From the NCBI RefSeq assembly GCF_964340395.1, contig NC_135565.1:3133142-3197141 (forward strand): DNA of 64,000 nt. The letters are read 5' to 3'. The notes below the pieces were generated by a model. It was not told the origin of the DNA. It made no database searches and saw nothing but the letters and a program-made list of their open reading frames with translations. Below are positions 1 through 13,384 of the stretch, piece after piece. The position numbers and the translations under genes are program-made. This DNA is from Glandiceps talaboti (Eukaryota; Hemichordata; Enteropneusta; Spengelidae). The number at the start of each line of letters is the position of its first letter. Position 1 is the first letter of the stretch.

Positions 1-3000
1 CGGCCATAAGATAACACACATGCATATTCTATTAATGCCGACACGAGAATATATATATGTTGCTGTTAGTGTGATGGTTGTTTCAAACTTGCCATAAGGA
101 TGAGAATTGGGTATTTAGTTGTGATTTATAAAAGCATTTTAACATGATGACTTCCTACTTGAAAAATCAATGTGACAAACCATACTGTTTGTAACTTAAT
201 ACATTGCAAAACGTTTGTTACTATACGTACATGTACAATAACAAACATTGTATACATTTATTTATTAATCTTTGGCAATTACTGAGTAACAAAGAAGGAC
301 TTGTCGATATTGTTTCACATTGTGCTTTCAAGTAGAAGGACATGATAAAATTGTCTCAAAATTAAAAGTCGAAAACTACATACCCAATCCTTATCCATGG
401 CCATTTTAATACAGAACAAGTCAACGCTCATACCCAGTCCTACAGGGATATAACCCAACTATAAATACCACTCTACACTCTACACTCAGTCCTACAGGGG
501 TATAAGGCGCTGTAAATAAAACGACTATACCCAGTCCTACAGGGGTATAAGACGCTGTAAACAGAACTGGTTGTATTGTTGTACATTACTTGATATGAAC
601 TGGTTGTATTGTTGTACAATACTTCATAATAACAGGCTATATTGTTGTACAATACTTGATACGAACTGATTGTAATGATGTACACTGCCTGATATGAACT
701 GATTGCATTGTTGTATATAGTAGAAAGAACAAATTATATTGAACTTTCAATGCGAAAAAGGTTACTTTAGCCGCAGTACTTTACTCAATATGTATAGCCT
801 GGACAAATTCCTTTATTTTGTTCCCCTTTAGTGCTTAAATAGTTGATCTGATTTGACCGACGTCGCGTCAGCCGACATAACCTCACATAATCTCTCACGG
901 ACGTCGGTACGCGGTCATGTATGTGCCATCAGAGCCGTAGCCTGACCATATTGCCAAGGGGGGGGGGGGCAGTACTTTGTCTTGGTGAAATCATGCGTTT
1001 AAAATTTAGAAAGGTGCTAATTTGCATACAATTTACATAATATCTATTTTAGCATACGCAATTAAATATCATGTGTAAGGCCAGAAAAAATAAAAAATGC
1101 TGGTCAACGGGTAACCTAACTCTTCACATTGGGTAGGTAGGTCGATTTAATCTTTTCACAATGCCTGACAGGATGTAAAAACAAACCATATATAATGATA
1201 GCAAAATATTTCAGGTCGAGTTTAGATAGAAGTTATCTTGATACTATCTCTTGCAATTTGTCTGCATAGCTACAGTTAGGAAATGTACACAATTTACGGT
1301 TAAACAAATGGTGTAGTTCCTCTCACTCTCTCTTCTCCAAAAAATGTTAAGCCTCGCCAAATGAAACTCAAGCATTATTTTAGCCACCCCTTCTGTCACC
1401 TACACTACAGTGGAGATCATATGGTACAGTGATGCATAAGCGATAGCCAACTACAATAATATTCCTAACGAGATTACTTTACACAGAATGTGGATTTCAC
1501 GTGCATAAGGAGATGTCTCTAATTAGCTCTAACCTATACAGGGGGGTACTTAGCCAGAAACCTTCCATCTTGTTTTGGGAGAAAGACAATTATCACCTTG
1601 ATTGCTACTGATTGGAAGGAGACAACTCCAAGGGTGAAAAAAAAACCTGAAAAAAGACAGCGTAGGAGGCCATTTAGAGGCATAAAATATCAAACCATAG
1701 ACTTAATCTAAAGTGTTACAATGCTTGAATATTGTAATAAAATACCAGAATTGAAACATTTATGCTATGCATTACATATTATCTGGAAGTGCATTTTGTT
1801 GTGGCAAAGCTGAAAGATATTTTGCGGATGTGCACTTTGTAAATGACTTCTCCTGAAGTTTAATTTGGCTCCAAAAAATCCCAAAGCCAAAACATTTCAA
1901 AACTTTCAGACTTTTGATGGCCCAATGACTGCTCAGCCCACTCCAATGGTCGTAAACTTTTGTTCAATTCGTTTTAGTGTACATTGGATATGCAACAGCT
2001 AAATCTAATCTCAATTCATGTTTGTCTGCATCACCAGAGCCAAATAACCATTGTATAAGATGTTATATAATTTGGAATAGACCCAAATGTGTATTGTTAC
2101 ATGAACCATTGAAATATCATTAATTTTGAAAAAAAAATGCGAAGCCCGCATGAGGATATATTGCCCATCACCAGAAACAATATACGCGTAGGTTGAACAG
2201 CTTTTTCACTTTCTCTGGCCTAATGTCGTATCTTTCAAAGTAGTTGCCGAAAAGATGTCACATTCAAAGTAAAAAAAATGGACGGTGCTTTCTCAAATAA
2301 GTAACACAACAAAATAATCATTCTCTTTACCCAACTACTAAAACTTTTATTGTCGCGTTTATGTCGGAACCCAGGGTGAACTCAGTGAATTTTCCTTGTC
2401 ATTGTCATACCAATTATTGAAAGTGGATCTTCAATTCAATTCAAAGAGTGGATCTTAAACTGCGTACCTAGTTTAATAGTTTTTCAGGGCCACCAAATAT
2501 TCCAAAAAGAGATCTGCCGTTTTATCAGTATGAAATAACAGGCGACCTCACATTGAACGACTTTTTCCGTCTTTTTGATGAGTTTCACTCGCTGACATTA
2601 TAATTGCGACTTGATATCTTCAAATGAAGGAGACTTTCAAGACTACTGTTACTCGAGGAAAATGCACAGTGCATGTGCGCACTTCTTTTAATTTGCTGCA
2701 AAAAGTTACAATTTTTAAGTGGACACATTTTTATTCAAAGTTAAGCCAGCGTACAATAGAGATATAAGATACATATAAGCGAGGAGTTAGTGTACAGTCA
2801 ATAGTGAACTATCAATTTAAATGGCGCATGCTAGGAATCGTCACGTAAATAACGATTTTAATAACATCGCTATGTATTCAAAAAGTAGCCTTTTTTCTTT
2901 CTTTTTTCCAAAATCTCAGGGGGGGGGGCAGCTGCCCCCCTTGCCCCCCCCCCCCGCAGGCTACGGTACTGGCCATACATGCATTTACCTACCATTGGTT

Positions 3001-3040
3001 TATTTCTCACAATGAAGGTTGACTCGAGTAGAGGGTGTGT
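1..3040. other. No gene recognised; short repeats and G-tract repeats
   Basis: No supported exon on either strand. It contains the short tandem repeats near 435-720. Two oppositely oriented copies of a motif with CCGTAGCCTG plus a long G tract lie at about 925-975 and 2918-2985; these may be the ends of one 2-kb non-autonomous transposon. Confidence 0.5.
564..720. repeat. 33-bp tandem repeat (about 5 units)
   Basis: Degenerate units of GAACTGGTTGTATTGTTGTA plus CAATACTTGATAT. Just upstream (435-550), three copies of CAGTCCTACAGGG(G/A)TATAA are dispersed. Confidence 0.8.
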
Positions 3041-3600
<560 letters not shown>

Positions 3601-3752
3601 GTTTTGGTAGTACTGGAACTCTTTCTAGGTTGTAACTCGGAGTTTCACGCATAGTGCGATCATCAGACACTCAGAGTTCCAGTACTACCAAAACTATTAC
3701 GCTCTGCCACTGCGGTATAGAGCACTGTCTTAGCAGATTGATACTCACCGAG

Positions 3753-3754
<2 letters not shown>
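3601..3754. mobile_element. (TA)n-flanked hammerhead-bearing repeat, fold-back copy
   Basis: A 154-bp unit between two (TA)n tracts. The left half is the hammerhead in minus orientation; the right half (3673-3753, containing TACGCTCTGCCACTGCGG) is in plus orientation and matches 49231-49311 apart from a 2-nt difference. Penelope-like elements carry hammerheads in their terminal repeats and insert into AT-rich sequence, so this is probably a non-autonomous or truncated piece. No RT or GIY-YIG coding was seen. Confidence 0.65.
3628..3672 (-). ncRNA. Type I hammerhead ribozyme motif, copy 1
   Basis: Reading the minus strand from 3672: GAGTGT (stem I), CTGATGA core, TCGCA-CTA-TGCGT (stem II with 3-nt loop, closing pair U-U mismatched), GAA core, ACT-CCG-AGT (3-bp stem III), U at the cleavage position, ACAACC (stem I). 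All invariant core bases are present. The minimal stem III is a hallmark of hammerheads reported from Penelope-like retroelements. In this copy stem I is extended by a perfect 22-bp inverted repeat (3601-3622 with 3673-3694). Confidence 0.75.
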
Positions 3755-3830
<76 letters not shown>

Positions 3831-4440
3831 TATATTACTTTATACGTTATAGTAGTCAAAGTCCATAGGCCCAAACAACAATTTCAAGCTTATCTAACCA
3901 AAAATGTTACAGTTCCGTTAAATGATTTGCTTCTGACCTGATATTTCATGAGTGATAAATGAAGTCTGCAAGTCTCAGTAATTCACTTGTTTGATCAGGT
4001 GATAACAGTTGAGTAAACTTTTCAAAAGGTAACAGCTCATAGAAATATTGCGGGGTGTATTTTGACCTAAGGTTTGCAAAACAATCACATTTCAATAGGA
4101 AATTGTATTCGTCCTCGATTTCATTTGAATCGCAAAGTACACAAAATCAGTAAATTTTACTACATTATCAGTACCAGAAATTACTACAGTATCGGTAAAT
4201 ATTTACACTACTCTATGTGTAACAAAAGTTACTACATTATCCGTCAATTGATACATTATTCGGTTAATTTTGATGCAGTATCGCTAAATATTTACTACAA
4301 TATTGGGTTGATACATTATCATTTTTTTACTATATAACCAGTTGTAACAAGCTCTTCCACCGAACAACCTCGGTCCGGTAAACCCATATCCGGCCCGTAA
4401 AGTAGAGTATAATATATTTGGTTTGATTCAATTCATGCAG

Positions 4441-4596
4441 CAACCACACGTCCTTGTACAAAAGAAACAAGTTGAAGGTGATCTACATAGACTTGATATA
4501 AGTGGTAACAAAGGAGGACAATTTACTTCAATCAAAGAAACTACAGCTGAACAAGTTATCAAATCTAAACATTTACCATTGATGGTTAAATGTCAG
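4441..4596 (+). CDS. NRIP3: NRIP2/3-like protein, internal exon (first of five seen)
   Basis: Seen: a pyrimidine-rich acceptor ending in AG at 4439-4440, 52 open codons (phase 0 in, phase 0 out) and a GTAAGT donor at 4597. The exon starts QPHVLVQKKQVEGDLHRL and ends PLMVKCQ. Family knowledge: vertebrate NRIP3 has a similar QPH...L segment in its N-terminal half, and a short VSC.C strand just before the retropepsin DTG. The exon joins in frame to the next four exons to give 174 residues ending at a stop. Because it enters in phase 0 without a start codon, at least one 5' exon (start Met and basic N-terminus) is missing. I found none in 1-4440, so it may be short or lie outside the window. The protein is thought to bind nuclear receptors; whether this one does is unknown. 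Confidence 0.8.
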
Positions 4597-4770
4597 GTAA
4601 GTTGATTTCCAATCAAATATCAACTCGTTCAGCACACTCCCCTACATATTCAATATTTGATTAATTCATATATCCTTCTCTCCCCTACCCCTTCTCCCTC
4701 CTATAAGACTCTCTACAACGTATTTAATTATTATATCACTATTTTCCTTTTATGTATATATCTGCCTAAC

Positions 4771-4814
4771 TATCACAAACACACACAAACACACACACTC
4801 TCTCCATCTCTCTC

Positions 4815-4849
<35 letters not shown>
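4771..4849. repeat. (AC)n-(CT)n microsatellite
   Basis: A short ACACACA tract, then (TC)n, in the intron after the first NRIP3 exon seen. Confidence 0.95.
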
Positions 4850-4852
<3 letters not shown>

Positions 4853-5566
4853 CCTCCCTTCCCTTTGTTCTTTACTATCTGTGCTCAAGATATTACAACA
4901 AATTGGTTACATATGGATACCACTAAGTGTCTGCCATATGCACGAAATAACTTGACTTTGGTAAAATAATAAACTGACCTATTGAGTAAAAAGTAAACCG
5001 AATGTCTTGTGTATACTTCTCTTTCTGTAGTATCGGTAAACATGGTTTTTAAGAAAGTGGCAACAACAAACTACTATAAAGTGTCTGTGATATGCAATAC
5101 ATGGCTTAATTTTTACAACTGACTATGACGCTCAAGGTGAAAGTTCAATGTCTTGAGGAAATAAGCTTGCACCTGATGATATTGGAGTAGACTCTTGAAT
5201 GGAGTCTATAGATATTTCAGTTTTAGAGTTACGTTATTAATATTGATTTTTAACAACAAATATAGCCATCATTCTGTCAAATGGGCACATCTCGTAAAAC
5301 ATAGTGACGTGCACATGAACCATTGCGACATATCACATTTGCACCAGGTTTGATTGAAATCGGATATTACACGTCAGAGAAATGGCATATTACAGACGCG
5401 CATACACATAGACTGATAGACATAGCCCATTGTAATACTTCCCCTACGCCTGCCCTCTTCTTGGGAGGGGGGGGGGGTGGTGGTGGCAAACATAAATGGC
5501 GTATCTAACATGTACAGACACGCAATGTGATATATCGATGTCATCATTTATGTTTCTTTACTCCAG

Positions 5567-5649
5567 TGCAATAAAGAAGAGTTTGAAGCGTTGATCGACA
5601 CGGGAAGTCGCTACACTATTGTGTCATCAAAACGAGCAGGAAAGTGTGG
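5567..5649 (+). CDS. NRIP3: NRIP2/3-like protein, exon with the aspartyl-protease DTG motif
   Basis: Seen: acceptor TTTACTCCAG ending at 5566, coding CNKEEFEALIDTGSRYTIVSS, donor GTAAGT at 5650; phase 0 in, phase 2 out. ALIDTG is the retropepsin active-site signature (hydrophobic-hydrophobic-D-T/S-G), with Asp at residue 63 of the assembled fragment. NRIP2, NRIP3 and DDI1 share this fold, which works as a dimer with one DTG per subunit. The catalytic Asp is retained, so protease activity is possible but unproven. The following intron (5650-10187) is inflated by a (TA)n tract, a 45-bp minisatellite and a LINE. Confidence 0.88.
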
Positions 5650-5818
5650 GTAAGTTGTTCCATTCATGGTTTTGTTCACCTGCGGTCGGCCATTGGCCCT
5701 GAAAGTGTATAATCTCTCAAAGAGTTAATTACTCGGGATGTAGTATTTCAATCAAAGAGAACTACAATCATATATGTGAAAATTAGATAATGTTTTTGAC
5801 CATTGTTATGATCAATAA

Positions 5819-6708
<890 letters not shown>

Positions 6709-8225
6709 GATTCTCGAAAGGGCAGTTTATGTACAACTTGAAAAATATCTTAGCGATAATAGCATGATTTATCACCTACAATCTGGCTTTAGGGGTAACT
6801 ATTCCACCGATACCTGTTTAATTCATTTGCAGGACTATATCAGATCCCAAACAGCTTCTGGAAATTACACTGGCATGCTTCTATTAGATCTTCAAAAAGC
6901 ATTTGACACCGTTGACCACATTATTTTGTGCAAAAAGCTTAACCTTATGGGTATAGAATCAGTGCAATGGTTCCAGTCTTATCTAACTGGCAGAAAACAG
7001 TTAGTTAATGTAAATGAAACGAATTCAGATATCAAGGATATTCACTGTGGTGTTCCGCAAGGAAGTATTCTAGGGCCATTATTATTTCTATGCTATGTGA
7101 ATGATATGGAAATTTCCATCAAATGTAAACTCCTACTTTATGCTGATGACAGTGCCATTTTAGTGTCACATAAGGACGTGCATCACATTGCCTCGGAGTT
7201 GGGCAAAGAACTTGAATCATGTAACAAATGGCTGATTGACAATAAGCTTTCTCTCCACCTCGGGAAAACAGAACTCATTCTATTCGGCTCGAAACGCAAA
7301 CTAAGTAAGGTTTCTGAATTCAAAATAACTTGTAATCAACATGATATTCATGCCAGCAAATCTGTCAAATACCTTGGGCTCGATCTTGATCAAAATCTAT
7401 CAGGGCTCCAAATTGTTCAGAATATCATTAAGAAAACCAATTCAAGGCTTAAGTTCCTTTACAGACAAGCAAATTTTCTCAACCAATACTCCCGTAAAAC
7501 CCTTTGCTCTGCTCTGATCCAATGTCACTTTGATTATTCATGTTCATCCTGGTACTCTGCTCTTACCACAACTCTCAAAAAGAAACTCCAAATTGCACAA
7601 AACAAAATGATACGGTTCATCCTTTCTATGGAGCCAAGATCACACATAGGTGCTGATCAGTTTGATGCCCTGGGTATGCTGGATGTCAAGGGTAGAGTGA
7701 GCCAGCTCCGATTCAACCATGCTTTCAAAATATACAATAACTCCAGCCCGGAGTACTTGTCCCATCAGTTTACCAAAGTATCCTCTGTTCATAACTATGG
7801 TACTAGGGGAAGTAGGTACAATTTTCACCAGCCAATGATTAAAGGTCAGGCTGCAAATACATTTTACGCTAATGCTATCAAGGACTGGAATAATCTACCA
7901 GTATCGATAAAACAGATATCACAAAGGAATGTCTTCAAAAAAGCAGTCAAATCATATCTGTCCAGTACACTAAGGGACCACTAATACTGGAAACAGCGTG
8001 TTTATTCCCTATTAGCTAGTTTGCCTCGATAGCTTTCCTTTTCATCTGTTATTCTTTCCCATTCCATGTAGTCAAATACTTATGCTAATCCTGCCACTTT
8101 CTTGAATCACTGTACGGACCCCACTGGAAACAAGTCTTTGACTTTCGTGGGTTATCCAAGTAATTCAACAATTTGTACCAGTTTTTACTTGTATATCTGC
8201 ACTGTCGATCTTGTTGTTTTACTGA

Positions 8226-8256
<31 letters not shown>
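6709..8256 (+). mobile_element. 5'-truncated non-LTR retrotransposon (CR1/jockey-like LINE) inside a minisatellite
   Basis: Seen: one uninterrupted frame from about 6710 to the stop at 7982-7984, opening with ILERAVYVQLEKYLS, a reverse-transcriptase block. AFDTVDH, GVPQGSILGPLLF and YADD (7139-7150) are intact, and NNLPVSIK near the C-terminus is typical of CR1/jockey-clade elements. The endonuclease and start of the RT are missing (5' truncation). A 3' UTR follows, ending in AATAAA and an (ACTAA)n tail at 8226-8256. CTAGTTCA at 6701-6708 recurs at 8257-8264 as a target-site duplication. No frameshifts or stops suggest recent insertion into intron 2 of the NRIP3-like gene. Confidence 0.93.
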
Positions 8257-8959
8257 CTAGTTCACTATGTGTACACATAAGGTGTTAATAGCTGTTATCA
8301 GCTAGTTTACTATGTGTACACATAAGGTGTTAATAGCTGTTATCAGCTAGTTTACTATGTGTACACTCAAGGTGTTAATAGCTGTTATCAGCTAGTTTAC
8401 TATGTGTACGCATAAGGTGTTAATAGCTGTTATCAGCTAGTTTACAATGTCTACACATAAGGTGTTAATAGATGTTATCAGCTAGTTTACTATGTGTACA
8501 CATAAGGTGTTAATAGCTGTTATCAGCTAGATTACTATGTGTACACATAAGGTGTTAATAGCTGTTATCAGCTAGGATACTATGTGTACACATAAGGTGT
8601 TAATAGCTGTTATCAGGTAGTTTACTATGTGTACACATAAGGTGTTAATAGCTGTTATCAGCTAGGATACTATGTGTACACATAAGGTGTTAATAGCTGT
8701 TATCAGCTAGTTTACTATGTGTACACATAAGGTGTTAATAGCTGTTATCAGCTAGTTTACTATGTGTACACATAAGGTGTTAATAGCTGTTATCAGCTAG
8801 TTTGCTATGTGTACACATAAGGTGTTAATAGCTGTTATCAGCTAGTTTACTATGTGTACACATAAGGTGTTAATAGCTGTTATCAGCTAGTTTACTATGT
8901 GTACACATAAGGTGTTAATAGCTGTTATCAGCTAGTTCACTATGTGTACACATAAGGTG
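8257..8959. repeat. 45-bp minisatellite, right part (about 15.5 units)
   Basis: Same unit as 5921-6708, resuming directly after the LINE tail. Rare unit variants (CAATGTCTACACATAAGG and CTAGGATACTATG) occur on both sides of the LINE, so the array diversified before the insertion or by exchange within it. Confidence 0.95.
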
Positions 8960-9330
8960 ACATTAACCGCTGTCACACTTCCAACGTTTTGTGTGAACTT
9001 TCGTCGTGTTGTTATTTGCTAGTAAATCTTCACATGTATAATTGCTGTTCCATGTGTTTTAATCCTACATACACCATGTACTCCTAATTATCAATTAACC
9101 TGCACATCATTTTTGGGAATAGAAATATGTTATTATCATGTTGGATGTTAAATAGCTCACTTTAATAATTATAAGTCGTATACAGTGTGTGCTAAATCAT
9201 ACCTACCTACCTAACTACCTATCTAGCCACTCAACCACCTACCCACCCTCCTGCTCGCACAAGAAGTGACATTGGCAAGGAAATATGCCAAGAGAAACAC
9301 TGATGTTTACAATGTCTTGAAAATATTAAG

Positions 9331-9456
9331 CATACATACATACATACATACATACATACATACATACATACATACATACATACATACATACAAATATACA
9401 CACATACACACATACATACATACATACATACATACATACATACATACATGCATGCA
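9331..9456. repeat. (CATA)n microsatellite
   Basis: TACA/CATA tetramers with a CATG run at the right end. Intron of the NRIP3-like gene. Confidence 0.97.
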
Positions 9457-10187
9457 TGCATACAACCATATTCAAAGCGTGGTATCCCTGTGGCTTGCTA
9501 GGCTATGAATAAATTAGGAACCATTTATATATATATAGTTTCCATGGTGACAGCTAGTGCTTGAGATGAAAAGTAATCCATCCATGTCGTCTCAATTGTT
9601 TATACTAGTAGCGACATTCAGTGTGTATTGCCAACATGAATAATACATTTTAGAGTACATGAAATCTGAAATGTGATACTGCCATTTATACTGATTTGTA
9701 TGTTGTACCTACAGGGGACACGGTCCACATCTTATCATTTTTGCACAGTGTTAGATTGGTGTAAATTTGTACGATATACTGACGACGTCATTGGACGATA
9801 CATCTATACACTGCATTTGGGCCAACGTAATGAACACAATTATATAATTATTCAATGACGTCATTTGTGGGTGTATCGTAAAGTATTATTGGAATCATTA
9901 GGATTAAAGAATACGTTATTGATATCATAACATTGCGTATAGGGTCGCTTTTATATTAACGTTACAGGCACACATCAACATGAATATAACACTAGAAGAG
10001 TTTTATATATTGTATATATAAACAAGTTGCCATCTAGTAGGACCAGGTATCGAAATAATCGCCCGTTGTTGGTTTTTAAATCTACGAAAGGAAATCTTGA
10101 ATAAGTTGTCTCAGTTTGACAAGTATGTGCGCGTATTGAAACCCTTTCAATAATTATGGTATATTGCCTTCTTTTATTTCATTCAAG

Positions 10188-10327
10188 GTTGGTCGAATCC
10201 AGTAACCATAGTGATGTCGGCATGGCAACTGCTTTTCCAGATGCTAGATGGAAAGTCAAAGGTCAGATTGAAGGTGCTGAGATTAATCTTGGTGGTTGTC
10301 TCATCCATTGTGACTTACTTGTGACAG
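10188..10327 (+). CDS. NRIP3: NRIP2/3-like protein, central retropepsin exon
   Basis: Seen: acceptor TTTCATTCAAG ending at 10187; donor GTAAGC at 10328. Phase 2 of the previous exon is completed by the first G here, giving KCGLVESSNHSD. The exon then reads WKVKGQIEGAEINLGG and IHCDLLVT. The pattern KV.GQIE...I.LG matches the middle strands of the NRIP3 retropepsin domain. It ends in phase 1 and joins the next exon to form the Asp of DDDN. The exon sits alone between two repeat-filled introns, so its correct phase and the family match are the main support. Confidence 0.87.
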
Positions 10328-10465
10328 GTAAGCATTCAACGTGTTGGTTTACCGTGTTCACTGTGACTTATTAGGTACAGGGTAAAAATGATAGTTGATG
10401 TTTACGATCATATACTTGTGTTGTTTGTAATTGTATCATTGTCAAATTGTTATTTGATCACTTCA

Positions 10466-11330
10466 TACTGCACCCCAGTAATCACAGTGAAATGTACACA
10501 ATGTAGTGTCCACTGCACCCCAGTAATCACAGTGAAATGTACACAATGTAGTGTCCACTGAACCCCAGTAATCACAGTGAAATGTACACAATGTAGTATC
10601 CACTGGACCCCAGTAATCACAGTGAAATGTACAGAACGCAGTGTTCACTAGTCACAGTGAAATGTACACAATGCAGTGTTCACTGGACCCCAGTAATCAC
10701 AGTGAAATGTACACAATGTAGTGTTCACTGGACCCCAGTAATCACAGTGAAATGTACACAATACAATGTTCAATGGACCCCAGAAATCATAGTTAAATGT
10801 GTACATTTACTATGATTTAATGTTCACTGGACCCCAGTAATCACAGTGAAATGTACACAATACAGAGTTCATTGGACCCCAGTAATCATAGTGAAATGTG
10901 TACATTTAGTGTTCACTGGACCCCAGTAATCACAGTGAAATGTACACAATACAGTGTTCACTGGACCCCAGTAATCACAGTGAAATGTACACAATACAGA
11001 GTTCATTGCACCCCAGTAATCATAGTGAAATGTGTACATTTAGTGTTCACTGGACCCCAGTAATCATAGTGAAATGTGTACATTTAGTGTTCACTGGACC
11101 CCAGTAATTACAGTGAAATGTACACAATACAGTGTTCAATCGCCCCCAGTAATCATAGTGAAATGTGTACATTTAGTGTTCACTGGACCCCAGTAATCAC
11201 AGTGAAATGTACACAATGTAGTGTTCACTAGACCCCAGTAATCATAGTGAAATGTACACAATACAGTGTTCACTGGACCCCAGTAATCACAGTGAAATGT
11301 GTACATTTAGTGTTCACTGGACCCCAGTAA
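10466..11330. repeat. Second minisatellite, 44-45-bp period (about 19 units)
   Basis: The unit includes CCCCAGTAATCACAGTGAAA and TGTACACAATGTAGTG. CAGTGAA and TTCACTG form an inverted repeat within each unit. Two unit types alternate (ATGTACACAAT and ATGTGTACATTT). It lies in the intron after the NRIP3 exon at 10188-10327. Confidence 0.93.
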
Positions 11331-12218
11331 GGCTGCTTTCACAAAAACTTGTTGGGGGGGGATTTTTTGTAAAACTCTAATTTTTTCAAGTACCCCCCCT
11401 GCCATATTCCATTTTTTTTTCAAGTACCCCCCCCCCCCCGCCAAAGCCCCAAATATTTCAAGTACCCCCCCACCCGAATAAAAATTTTTTGTAATACTCT
11501 TCCTGTGCGTTAACATTCCATACCAAGTACAAAACTGTACATAATACACTTAATACCAACTTTGTCCATTATATATATAATCAATTTGTATATTGTGTGT
11601 ATATATATACACAAACACCAGTTAAAACAAAATGTTATGTTAACCAGTGCATTGCCTTTCCAAAAAACAACATATACTTGTAAATGAATTACACTTTGAA
11701 TAACTCTTGTAAAATGATCAGCAGACCAACCGAGTCTTTGTTTTCTGTTCAATATTGTATTAGTACATTATACTAGTAGTGTTACAGTTGAATGTCATTT
11801 TAGTTGTATTTGCAAATATTGTGATGCACATGTTATCTAAAGAGAGTTTTATACTGTATTGTTCCAGTTCAGTTTCCTAAATGTGTGCTAGAAGAAATCA
11901 AATTGGTCTAAATAACACTGAAAAAACTGCATTGTCATGTATCCCGTTCTTGTTTGATGTAAATTAGTTCAATATAATGTCAAAAGAAAATAAATGTATG
12001 ACTCAAAAATGCCAGCCACATTTCATTTAACAGAATAGGAATCAAGTGATATATATTAGTGGTAATGATAATTAAGATGGCTCTATTATCATAGTAATTG
12101 TATATCTTAATGAACCTGGTAACATTTACCTTGTAAGAGCCTGATTATTGGACTGGTTTTGACGTTAGATTACAAAGGTAAATGCAGGATTTTAAACAAA
12201 GTCTCAGAATGTGTTTAT

Positions 12219-12442
12219 TTAAATTTTTGATTTCCAAGTGGTAGCTCTCCTTCCAGATCTTGTGTATATAAACATGGCATTGTCATCATCATCATCATCA
12301 GACCCAATTTCTCCTTCAACTTCATCAGAGTTGGAACTAGATGTATCATCATTCTCACTGTCACTGTCATCAGATGACAAATCACTCTCACTTTCTTTAG
12401 ATTGATAATAGTGGCATCTTACAGCCTCAACTTTGTCTATTA
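12219..12442 (-). other. Unassigned acidic open frame, antisense to NRIP3
   Basis: A minus-strand frame reads DKVEAVRCHYYQ, then a Ser/Asp/Glu-rich stretch (ESDLSSDDSDSENDD), a GSDDDDDD run (an ATC microsatellite), and ends YTRSGRRATTWKSKI-stop. The biased composition and basic end look like the C-terminus of some protein. It may be a fragment of a mobile-element protein, but I recognise no family. No ATG-initiated long ORF is present. Confidence 0.3.
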
Positions 12443-12840
12443 ATTAATAATTTATTTGTTAATTTTCTAAATGAGTATGTTTGTGTATTATTATTATTAT
12501 GGAGAACCTTTGTTTGATGATTTCTGATTGAGCTAGACGGGGTGAAGAGAGATCTTAAGACTCAAAGCCATGGATAACATTTAGATTACTTCCAACATTG
12601 TTACTTACATCAGGATCGTAGAAAAGCTGCATATACAGAATTATATACAACTGTCAACATTATCTGGAGATTCTATACTCCCTTCATAGAAACTGTCGCC
12701 ATGACTACCATATGCGTTTAATGTACACTTTGTAAGGATTCAGTTCATTAAAAATATACAAGTCCCAAAGTGATATTGAGACGAATTGTGATATTCTATC
12801 ATTTTAATTGTACATAAAAGTATCGAATCTTTCATTACAG

Positions 12841-12893
12841 ATGATGACAATATGGAGTTGTTGATTGGCTTAGACACTTTACGTATTAGTAAG
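12841..12893 (+). CDS. NRIP3: NRIP2/3-like protein, retropepsin exon with LLIGLDTLR motif
   Basis: Seen: acceptor TTTCATTACAG ending at 12840; coding (D)DDNMELLIGLDTLRISK; donor GTAAGA at 12894; phase 1 in, phase 0 out. LLIGLD.LR is the second retropepsin signature (hydrophobic-I/L-G before the C-terminal helix) found in NRIP3 and DDI1. At 53 nt the exon is too short for a long-ORF search and is supported by phase and motif. Confidence 0.88.
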
Positions 12894-13384
12894 GTAAGAA
12901 TATATAACTTATTTTAACCGCTGAACTACTTTGCGCATGTCAATAACTAACAGTAAAATACCGCCATTGGTGGCGCTCTCCAAGCTGTAATCTGCACTAC
13001 ATACTGATCGCAAACATTGCTGAATTCGTCTTAAAAAAACATGATTTTTTTTTACACTGACAATCATAGGTGCAACCTAACTGAAACAGAACTATGAATA
13101 TTTTGACAAATCTTGCTGAGAAGAGTTGTTTAAATGTTGTGTTAGAATGAGTAGTCTAACGGGTATTTGTAAACAATGTCAGAATGTAGAATCTAACATC
13201 TCAGGCTATGTTGTATAAATGTCGTGTATGTAGAGTTGGCTAAAATAATTTCTGAGTTTTGTAAACAAAACCTACCTCATACATTTTTTGATCACCCTTT
13301 ATTAAATTTATTAGGGATTATACTTTGATATTACTTAGTATCAGTTGGATATTTTCACCACTTTTATACAATCCTATTGTTTGT

